In this document: positions 17,576 to 24,121 of the stretch, piece by piece | Layout of the letters: each line of letters opens with the position of its first letter | Position numbering within the stretch: the stretch's first letter is position 1 | DNA from: Segatella copri | GTDB taxonomy: Bacteria > Bacteroidota > Bacteroidia > Bacteroidales > Bacteroidaceae | Direction of reading: 5' to 3' | Length of the DNA stretch: 30,838 nucleotides | Assembly: GCF_019127135.1 (NCBI RefSeq) | Contig: NZ_JAHOEA010000041.1 | Span: 1-30,838 of the forward strand | Translations under genes and position numbers: made by a program | The notes under the pieces: model-generated | The model's input: the letters and a program-made list of their open reading frames with translations, nothing else | Told to the model about the DNA's origin: nothing | Databases searched by the model: none

Positions 17576-18715
17576 TTATAATTCCTTTTTCAGCCATTCA
17601 CCGAAGAACTTATCGTACAGTTCGTAAGTTCCATCCGTCTCTGTAACAAAATCTTTCTCCAATAATCCCTTGATACCACCTTGTACAAAACTGGCGGAAG
17701 GAAGATTGTGTTTCTTGATGAATGCCGATGACATGATGTTTTGAGCCTTGCCAGCGTTGCAGATGGCAATGAGAAGTTCCTTTTGCTTAGCTGGCAACTG
17801 AAAGAGAAGTGCTTCGTATGCAAAAGCACTCTCGTCTATAATCGAGTTGAGCGCCAGTTCCATCATCTTATCATCAGCCAGTTCCATCATCTTGTCATCA
17901 GCCTTTTCTGTGAGCGAGAAAATCTTATTGAGCATTCTTTGCAGATACCAGGTGATGCCATCAAAACGGTCGTATATCTGATAAATGGTTTCTCGTTTGA
18001 TAAACTTCTGTCTTTCCTCGAAAAGTCGAGTGGCGAAGTCTGCATACACCTCTCTATCAATAGCTTTCAGCGTTTTGATAGAGGTGCTCAGATAGAAAGG
18101 ACGGGCATGACTCAAGAACATTTCCGACATCATGTTGCGTTGGGATCCGGCAAAGATGAAACTGGCATTATGGCAGTGCTGGATGTAGGTGCGCAGTATG
18201 GCTTCCACATTCGCTTCTCTATAGCTGCTGATGGTTTGGAATTCATCAATAGCCACGATGCAAGGCTTATCAGCACTCTCCAGATAATGGAAAATTTCAT
18301 CGAGCGTTGTGGTTGGACTGGTGATTTCTCCCAAATCTACTCCCCACGAAGGCACGCCGTTCATATCGAAGCTGATGGATGAACGGAGTGAGTGGAGGCA
18401 GTTAAGAAAATGTTCCACTACTTTGGTGCCTTTAGGTTTAAGACTTTGCAGAATACTTCTGCCTAGTTCCTGAATGAAGTCGGCTAGGTTTTTCGTGGCA
18501 TAAATATCTACAAGAAAGGTATAGTATTTATCCTTGATTTCTTCTTGGGCATAGACGTGTTGCACCAACCCTGTCTTGCCGATTCTTCTAGGTGCAATCA
18601 GGGTGATATTATTGCCATTCTTGATTTCTCTTATCAAGTCGATGGTTTCCTTTTCTCTATCACAGAAGTAAGCGTCGGATATGTATCCTCGCAGAATAAA
18701 CGGATTCTCTATCAT
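17576..18715 (-). CDS. AAA+ ATPase of the ATPase_2/archaeal type, 379 aa
   Basis: Walker A is APRRIGKT (about 41-48) and Walker B CIVAIDEFQ (about 151-159), with a sensor-like FAGSQRNMM near 189. The C-terminal third looks like a winged-helix domain (KQKELLIAICNAGKAQNIMSS onward). This layout is typical of the stand-alone archaeal-type ATPases common in Bacteroidota, whose function is unknown. Residues ADDKMMEL occur twice in tandem through an exact-length 24-base duplication at 17853-17900. A TATCTTTG box lies upstream. It ends 50 bases before yjbQ. Confidence 0.8.
   Translation of the reverse strand: MIENPFILRGYISDAYFCDREKETIDLIREIKNGNNITLIAPRRIGKTGLVQHVYAQEEIKDKYYTFLVDIYATKNLADFIQELGRSILQSLKPKGTKVVEHFLNCLHSLRSSISFDMNGVPSWGVDLGEITSPTTTLDEIFHYLESADKPCIVAIDEFQTISSYREANVEAILRTYIQHCHNASFIFAGSQRNMMSEMFLSHARPFYLSTSIKTLKAIDREVYADFATRLFEERQKFIKRETIYQIYDRFDGITWYLQRMLNKIFSLTEKADDKMMELADDKMMELALNSIIDESAFAYEALLFQLPAKQKELLIAICNAGKAQNIMSSAFIKKHNLPSASFVQGGIKGLLEKDFVTETDGTYELYDKFFGEWLKKEL
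17853..17900. repeat. 24-base tandem duplication in the ATPase gene
   Basis: Two adjacent 24-base units differ at one base and encode ADDKMMEL twice in frame. The near identity points to a recent slippage or duplication. Confidence 0.95.
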
Positions 18716-18774
18716 TGTATATTATCTTCTTTATTGTCTTTGAATAATCTTATATCTTTCTGATAATCATAGTG

Positions 18775-18782
18775 CAAAGATA
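18775..18782 (-). promoter_or_regulatory. -7 box upstream of the ATPase gene
   Basis: TATCTTTG on the minus strand lies 59 bases before the ATPase start codon. A matching TTTG element is not clear at the expected distance. Confidence 0.5.
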
Positions 18783-18929
18783 ATTATAATTTTATTATTA
18801 TGATACTATTATAATGCAATTATAGGAAAGTTTAACCATTAAAGGATTTCTCTTCCTTACTATCTGCTACCCCGAAAAATCTTCTTCTTTAGAAGAAGGA
18901 AAAAAACAGGAAAAATAATCCCGAAAAAA

Positions 18930-18961
18930 TTTGGTGGTTTCAGAATAATGATGTACTTTTG
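18930..18961 (+). promoter_or_regulatory. Promoter of the 103-aa repeat protein
   Basis: TTTG (18930-18933), a 20-base spacer and TACTTTTG (18954-18961) match the phylum consensus exactly. The leader of about 113 bases contains GTTGCCCAGTTGC and an ACCACGGTGGT inverted repeat and may be structured. The remaining part of 18783-18929 shows no gene. Confidence 0.85.
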
Positions 18962-19080
18962 CATCCGAAATCAAGCATTAAGAGTTGCCCAGTTGCGGCA
19001 CACCAACCGAGTTTCGCATAGAGATAACCACGGTGGTAAAAGAATGTGTAAGTGTTTAACAACTTAAAATAATTATCTTT

Positions 19081-19392
19081 ATGAATCCAAATTCAGATTT
19101 AAAGAACAATGAGAATGTAATGGCAGCTAATGCCAAGTCATCAACAATTAAGGCAGCTAATGCCAAGTCATCAACAATTAAGGCAGCTAATGCCGAGTCA
19201 TCAGCTGTTGGTGTAGGTTATGCCGAGTCAAGAATTTCAGAGTATGCAGCCCGTTTTGCCGCTTACAGCGATGAGCGTTTGAAGCAGACCGTGGATCATG
19301 AGCGCAAGGTTCGTGGTTGGGGCAGCGAGCGCAGTTACTTTCTCGCCGCCCTGCGAGGAGAGTGTGAGAAACGAGGCATTGATTACTGCTAA
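19081..19392 (+). CDS. Repeat-bearing small protein, 103 aa
   Basis: I do not recognise the family. The N-terminal third is a tandem repeat of AANAKSSTIK (two complete units and a partial third at residues 15-40), encoded by identical 30-base units from 19123. The C-terminal 60 residues (YAARFAAYSDERLKQTVDHE onward, ending EKRGIDYC) are charged and helical and look like the conserved core. No signal peptide or membrane segment is present. It has its own strong promoter and leader. It faces the PARG-like gene, with 71 bases between the stop codons. Confidence 0.75.
   Translation: MNPNSDLKNNENVMAANAKSSTIKAANAKSSTIKAANAESSAVGVGYAESRISEYAARFAAYSDERLKQTVDHERKVRGWGSERSYFLAALRGECEKRGIDYC
19123..19200. 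repeat. 30-base tandem repeat
   Basis: Two identical 30-base units (19123-19152 and 19153-19182) and a diverging partial third copy lie within the 103-aa gene. The absence of differences between units one and two suggests recent expansion. Confidence 0.95.
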
Positions 19393-19463
19393 TCAAGCCC
19401 CCATCTGTGTGAATCTGTGAATTGAAAATCGGCGGCCGAAGGGAAAGCCAAATCTGTGGGAGC

Positions 19464-20318
19464 TTATGACTTGAATTCCTCGATGAAGGGTTGCAGGTTT
19501 CCACCTCTTGGCGAGTTATGGTCTTCAAGGATGGCGAAGGCGATGAGCTTGTACTTGTCCTTGAATTCCTTCTCGTCGATGACTTCGTGAAACAGTCTTG
19601 CGATATGTTTCGGAGGATTGTGAAAGGCACCGCATCCGAATGCACCGAGCACGATGCTGTCGTGTCCGTTCAGCAAACCGATACGCAGCATCGTCCTCAT
19701 TTTGTTTTTCGTCAGTGCGGCATCTTCTTCGCAGATGTTCCCATCTCTATCTAAATCAGGATGATTGATGGCCGCTACTGCCACGAACGACATATAATAA
19801 GGAGTATCGAGCAAGGCGAAGTCATCCTTGGCTCCAGCCCTGAACACGGTAGCGTATGGCACATAGATGCCTCCGAATCTCACTGGCATCGGATATTGGA
19901 ACTTGCTTTTCTCCAAACCGTAATCCTCGGCATATTCTGCATAGCGATACATAGAGAGAAAGAGGTTGGTGCTGCGGAAGAGGCTCTCCTCCTGAGCCCG
20001 GCTTCCGTTCTTCACTCCACCGCCCGGGTTGCGCCGGCTTGCCAGGTTGAGAACCACGGGATTGTATCCTTCTTGCTGCAACTGATGACCGCAATGGATG
20101 CTGTCGTCATTCTTCACAATAATCTTGGTGGAACCTTCTGCAAGGGTAGGTATGTTTGAAGCATCCAGTGGCTTGGTATAGAATCTGCTTCCCTTCAGCA
20201 TCTTCGTGTTGTCGGGCAGTTTTACTTCCTCCCCATTCTCAGAGGTGTAATGTCCCTCCAGTACAATATCTATAGTTTGCTGATACACGTCAGCCAGTTG
20301 TCTTCTGTCGTTTATCAT
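19464..20318 (-). CDS. Bacterial poly(ADP-ribose) glycohydrolase-like protein (TIGR02452)
   Basis: The macrodomain-type signature GGG-X7-QEE of bacterial PARG is present as PGGGVKNGSRAQEE (residues 98-111), followed by SLFRSTNL. Further matches are VLNLASRRNPGG before it and VLGAFGCGAFHNPP near 220-233, a phosphate-binding loop. Such enzymes remove ADP-ribose chains. Length 284 aa is normal for the family. No cognate ADP-ribosyltransferase is seen nearby. A promoter lies at 20369-20400. Confidence 0.88.
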   Translation of the reverse strand: MINDRRQLADVYQQTIDIVLEGHYTSENGEEVKLPDNTKMLKGSRFYTKPLDASNIPTLAEGSTKIIVKNDDSIHCGHQLQQEGYNPVVLNLASRRNPGGGVKNGSRAQEESLFRSTNLFLSMYRYAEYAEDYGLEKSKFQYPMPVRFGGIYVPYATVFRAGAKDDFALLDTPYYMSFVAVAAINHPDLDRDGNICEEDAALTKNKMRTMLRIGLLNGHDSIVLGAFGCGAFHNPPKHIARLFHEVIDEKEFKDKYKLIAFAILEDHNSPRGGNLQPFIEEFKS

Positions 20319-20368
20319 GATTTCTTCTGTTTATTTTGTTCGTGTCATTAAAAATCCATTCTTTCAGG

Positions 20369-20400
20369 CAAAATTACAAGTTTTCTTTGTATTCTCCAAA
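20369..20400 (-). promoter_or_regulatory. Promoter of the PARG-like gene
   Basis: On the minus strand TTTG (20397-20400), a 20-base spacer and TAATTTTG (20369-20376) fit the consensus. The leader would be about 45 bases. Confidence 0.8.
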
Positions 20401-20441
20401 CTTTTATATATAAAAAATGTGGTATTCTCGATATTTCTTTG

Positions 20442-20449
20442 TAAATTTG
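20442..20449 (+). promoter_or_regulatory. -7 box upstream of the DUF2442 gene
   Basis: TAAATTTG on the plus strand lies 37 bases before the start at 20487, divergent from the PARG-like promoter. The -33 element is weak. Confidence 0.55.
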
Positions 20450-20486
20450 CCCACAAAAGAAAAAATATATAATAGGAGGAAAGATT

Positions 20487-20726
20487 ATGTGTAAATTCAA
20501 AGATACTACTTTGGAAATTAAGAAACTGGATTTTGGAGTTAAGCGTGGTGCAATGGCTGTGTTCTTGACTGATGGTCGAGAAGTGGTAGTACCGATATCC
20601 ATGTTTCCCGATATTAAGAGTCTGAGTAAGAAGCAGAGAGAGGATTATATGATTATGGATGACCAGTATTTCTCCTTTGATGCTTCAAGTAAAATTTACT
20701 CGGTAAAAGATATTTTGAAGTATTAA
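20487..20726 (+). CDS. DUF2442-family protein, 79 aa
   Basis: The core GAMAVFLTDGREVVVPISMFPDI (DGR.V.VP...FP) followed by a Ser-Lys-Lys-Gln-Arg helix and a final IYSVKDILKY strand is the DUF2442 pattern. DUF2442 proteins are often paired with DUF4160 toxin-like partners, but no partner is seen here. An AGGAGG-like run lies before the ATG, unusual for this phylum. The stop codon is directly followed by the promoter of the defence operon. Confidence 0.85.
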   Translation: MCKFKDTTLEIKKLDFGVKRGAMAVFLTDGREVVVPISMFPDIKSLSKKQREDYMIMDDQYFSFDASSKIYSVKDILKY

Positions 20727-20727
20727 G

Positions 20728-20758
20728 TTGCATATTTCATTTATTTTTTGTAACTTTG
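20728..20758 (+). promoter_or_regulatory. Promoter of the SNF2-methyltransferase-nuclease operon
   Basis: TTG (20728-20730), a 20-base spacer and TAACTTTG (20751-20758) fit the consensus. The -33 element begins two bases after the DUF2442 stop codon. Transcription from here gives a leader of roughly 415 bases before the first start codon at 21181. Confidence 0.75.
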
Positions 20759-20764
20759 CCCTCG

Positions 20765-21180
20765 AAAAGGGAAAGGTTGCCCCAGGCGGCTGCTCCCTTG
20801 TAACATAAGTTGAACAAATAAAATAGAAAAATAAGAAACAGAAAGAATAAACTTTAGACATATAATATAATAATATACAAGCGTTTACGATTATTTGGAG
20901 TCTCTTGAAATTTGGCGATTGAAAAAAGACTGTACATTGTAAATATAAGTGAATGCTCACGCTCATAAGGCGTGAGCTAAACTTATCTATGTACAGCAGG
21001 TCACGCCAAATACCTAAGAGACTGATAAGTGAGGCTTACGCCTTTCTTATATAGTTTCGCCAACAAGGTATTTGTCTCTTCTGCATTGTTTTAGTAAGCC
21101 TGGAAGTTTGCCCAAGCATAGCAAAAATGTGACCTGCTAATTCCGATAAAGTTTACGCTCATAATTCCTTATAAGCGACG
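20765..21180 (+). promoter_or_regulatory. Long structured leader of the defence operon
   Basis: No gene is visible. A first hairpin pairs AAGGGA (20767-20772) with TCCCTT (20794-20799). A large nested hairpin has five perfect helices: 20899-20906 with 21016-21023, 20910-20917 with 21004-21011, 20930-20937 with 20989-20996, 20945-20950 with 20981-20986, and GCTCACGC with GCGTGAGC (20955-20962 with 20970-20977). A further hairpin is at 21025-21050. The internal-loop bases 20997-21003 are complementary to 21131-21137, allowing a pseudoknot. A last hairpin (21156-21177) ends three bases before the ATG. Alternative pairings exist, for example 21016-21022 with 21074-21080. Confidence 0.75.
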
Positions 21181-24081
21181 ATGAAACAGGAAATCCCTTA
21201 TTCATCTGCGCAGCTCTTGTATTATGCCTGGCAGTTGTCACGTAATAGGGGCGGTGCAGATGATGATAAGTTGACGGGTGTCTTGTCGGAGGCACGTGTC
21301 GATCTGAACCCCCATCAGGTGATGGCGGCTCTTTTTGCATTCCAATCTCCTTTCTCCAAAGGTGTTATCCTTGCCGACGAGGTGGGATTGGGAAAAACGA
21401 TAGAGGCTGGTATTGTTATCAGCCAGTTTTGGGCTGAACGTAAGCGTCGTATCCTCATCGTTGCCCCAGCTACCCTTCGCCGACAGTGGAGCATGGAGCT
21501 GGAAGAAAAGTTCTTTCTGGATACTTTTATTCTCGAAAAGAAAAAGGGGATTTCTTTAGACCATCTTTCCGATGGCAAGCAAATCTATATCTGCTCTTAT
21601 CAGTTTGCTTCCAGACAAGCCGAAATCTTGTCGCGCACTCATTGGGACCTGGTGGTTTATGATGAGGCTCATAAACTGCGCAATGTTTATAAGTCAACCC
21701 CTTCTATGGCTTCACGGCTGAAATCCGCTTTTTCTGATAGTCATAAACTCCTCCTTACCGCCACTCCGCTTCAGAATAACATTGAGGAATTGTATGGTCT
21801 GGTAAGTATCATTGATGACCAATACTTCGGTGACTTGAAGAGTTTCAAGGCTCAGTATTGCTATAGTAATAAAAACGATGATATTGCTTTTGGTGATCTT
21901 CGCAAGCGTCTTCGTCCCATCGTGCATCGCACGCTTCGCAAACAGGTTACGGAGTATGTGAAATATACTTCCCGTATCCCGATGGCGCAGGAATATTATC
22001 CTGCCGTTGAAGAGCAGAAACTCTATAATCAAATCAGCGAGTATCTTCGCCGGGATGATACTTACGGATTGCCAACCAGTCAACGCCAGTTGATTACGCT
22101 GATATTCCGCAAACTCATGTCTTCATCAACCTTTGCCATCGGCTATACGCTCAAAACGCTTATCGACCGTTTGCAGACCAAGATAGCTTCTTATTCTACA
22201 GATAAACAGCAAGGCTGGTATGGGGAAAATGGAAAAATAGCTATGGTTGCCGAGGATATGTTGGGCGATGATTGGGATGAATGGAATGAGCAGGATGAGA
22301 ACGAACAGGAAGGAGAAATCCTTACTTCCGATGAGATAGAAGGTATCAAGGATGAAATCAAGGAACTTCAACGTCTGTATGATCTTGCCAATAGTATCAG
22401 TAGCAATAAAAAAGGTGATTGCCTCTTGTCGGCACTCCATACCGGCTTTCAGAAGATGGAAGAGTTGGGAGCCAACCGCAAAGCATTGATATTCACGGAA
22501 AGTACCCGTACCCAGCTCTATCTGAAACAGCTTTTAGAGGAGAATGGTTATATGGGCAAGATAGTCCTCTTCAATGGTTCCAACAATGATGAAACTTCCC
22601 GGAAGATATATAAGGCATGGAAAGAGCGGAATATAGGCACATCAGCCTTTACCCCTTCTTTGTCGGCAAACAAACGCCAGGCTATTGTAGATTATTTCAG
22701 AGACGAAGCCGAAATCATGATTGCTACCGAGGCGGCATCCGAAGGTATCAACCTTCAGTTTTGTTCACTTATCGTGAATTACGATTTGCCGTGGAATCCT
22801 CAGCGGGTGGAACAGCGCATAGGTAGATGCCATCGTTATGGACAGAAGAATGATGTGGTGGTGTTCAATTTCATCAATAAGGCAAATGCAGCTGATGTGC
22901 GTGTGTTCCAACTGCTTTCTGAGAAATTCCATCTCTTTGATGGTGTCTTCGGTTCGAGTGATGAGGTGTTGGGTAGCATCGAGTCGGGTGTTGACTTCGA
23001 GAAGCGGATGCTCAACATCTATCAGCAGTGTCGTACTCCCGAAGAAATCAATGCTGCCTTCGACCAGATTCAGCAAGAGATGGATGCGAGTATCAAGGCG
23101 ACCATGCAAGATACCCGCAAGCAACTGCTTGAAAACTTTGATGAGGATGTGGTGGGTCTGCTGAAGATTCGCCAAGGCAAGGATATGGGAAATCTGAATA
23201 AGTTCCATCGCTGGCTTTGGACGATAACCATTGCTACGCTTGGTAAGGAGAATGTAGAAGTGGTAGATGAAACCAATCTTGTCTTTAGCTTGAAGCACAA
23301 TCCTTATCCTGATGTGGCAGCAGAATGTGGCATGTATCAGATAACGACGCTGCAATCGAAATGCATCAATTATCGTTTGTCGCATCCTTTGGCTCAAAAG
23401 GTCATTGCTTTGTGTAAGCAGAATAAGCAAAGTCTGCAGAATCTCCTCTTCGATTATAGCCTATATCGTTATAAGGTGGCAGATATAGAACAATGTGCTT
23501 ATGAAAGTGGATGGCTTCAGGCTCATCTTGTTTCTTTTATATCCGAAGGGCAACAGGAACAGCACATTGTGCTGACGGCACTTGCGGAAGATGGAACGGC
23601 TTTAGGGCAGGAGTTTGCAGAAAAATTATTGAATGTACCATCGGTAGTTACAGGAAATGCTTATGTGCAGGAGGAAGCAAGCCAGAAGTTAGCTTCCCTG
23701 TATGATAACCGGAGAGCAGCCTTGACCGTTCAGATAGAAGAACGAAACAAGGCTTTGCTTGATGCTGAAATCCAGCATATCGAGAAATGGGCAGAAGACC
23801 AGCAGCTCTCTTTGGAGAATGAACTGAAAGACATCAAGGCAAAAATCAAAGAAAAGAAAAGACTTTTGAGTCGTTCGGAGAATGCACAGCAAACATTGAC
23901 CCTGGAAAAGGATTTGAATACTCTTACTCGCCAGCAGAAGCGTAAGCGAGCCGAAATCTTTAATCTGGAAGATGAGATAGAGGAGAAGCGAGACGGAATG
24001 ATAGACAAAGTGAAGGCTTTTATCCAGCAGCATATTACGGAAGAAGAACTCTTCTGTGTGCATTGGACTTTAAAGAAATGA
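21181..24081 (+). CDS. SNF2-type helicase/ATPase of a defence operon, 966 aa
   Basis: Superfamily 2 motifs are clear: DEVGLGKTIEAG (Walker A, 66-77), YDEAH (160-164), LTATPLQNNIEE (motif III, about 197-208), an ATEAASEGINLQF stretch (motif V, about 521-533) and QRIGRCHRYGQ (motif VI, 545-555). These are of the SNF2/RapA type. An acidic insert lies near 360-400. The C-terminal 130 residues form a long coiled coil rich in Lys, Glu and Gln. Such ATPases accompany type III-like restriction systems and other defence islands. It is followed by the methyltransferase after 40 bases. Its start is beneath a hairpin. Confidence 0.9.
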   Translation: MKQEIPYSSAQLLYYAWQLSRNRGGADDDKLTGVLSEARVDLNPHQVMAALFAFQSPFSKGVILADEVGLGKTIEAGIVISQFWAERKRRILIVAPATLRRQWSMELEEKFFLDTFILEKKKGISLDHLSDGKQIYICSYQFASRQAEILSRTHWDLVVYDEAHKLRNVYKSTPSMASRLKSAFSDSHKLLLTATPLQNNIEELYGLVSIIDDQYFGDLKSFKAQYCYSNKNDDIAFGDLRKRLRPIVHRTLRKQVTEYVKYTSRIPMAQEYYPAVEEQKLYNQISEYLRRDDTYGLPTSQRQLITLIFRKLMSSSTFAIGYTLKTLIDRLQTKIASYSTDKQQGWYGENGKIAMVAEDMLGDDWDEWNEQDENEQEGEILTSDEIEGIKDEIKELQRLYDLANSISSNKKGDCLLSALHTGFQKMEELGANRKALIFTESTRTQLYLKQLLEENGYMGKIVLFNGSNNDETSRKIYKAWKERNIGTSAFTPSLSANKRQAIVDYFRDEAEIMIATEAASEGINLQFCSLIVNYDLPWNPQRVEQRIGRCHRYGQKNDVVVFNFINKANAADVRVFQLLSEKFHLFDGVFGSSDEVLGSIESGVDFEKRMLNIYQQCRTPEEINAAFDQIQQEMDASIKATMQDTRKQLLENFDEDVVGLLKIRQGKDMGNLNKFHRWLWTITIATLGKENVEVVDETNLVFSLKHNPYPDVAAECGMYQITTLQSKCINYRLSHPLAQKVIALCKQNKQSLQNLLFDYSLYRYKVADIEQCAYESGWLQAHLVSFISEGQQEQHIVLTALAEDGTALGQEFAEKLLNVPSVVTGNAYVQEEASQKLASLYDNRRAALTVQIEERNKALLDAEIQHIEKWAEDQQLSLENELKDIKAKIKEKKRLLSRSENAQQTLTLEKDLNTLTRQQKRKRAEIFNLEDEIEEKRDGMIDKVKAFIQQHITEEELFCVHWTLKK

Positions 24082-24121
24082 GACGGAAACAAAGCAAGAT
24101 AACATAACTAAGATAAAAACA

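Noticed and set aside
17526..17597. N-terminal extension of YjbQ
   Set aside because: It translates a TATACTTTATA-type repeat and overlaps the end of the ATPase gene; the YjbQ family starts at MIQQ.
20765..21180. Retron msr/msd RNA
   Set aside because: The hairpins are suggestive, but no reverse transcriptase is present in the window.
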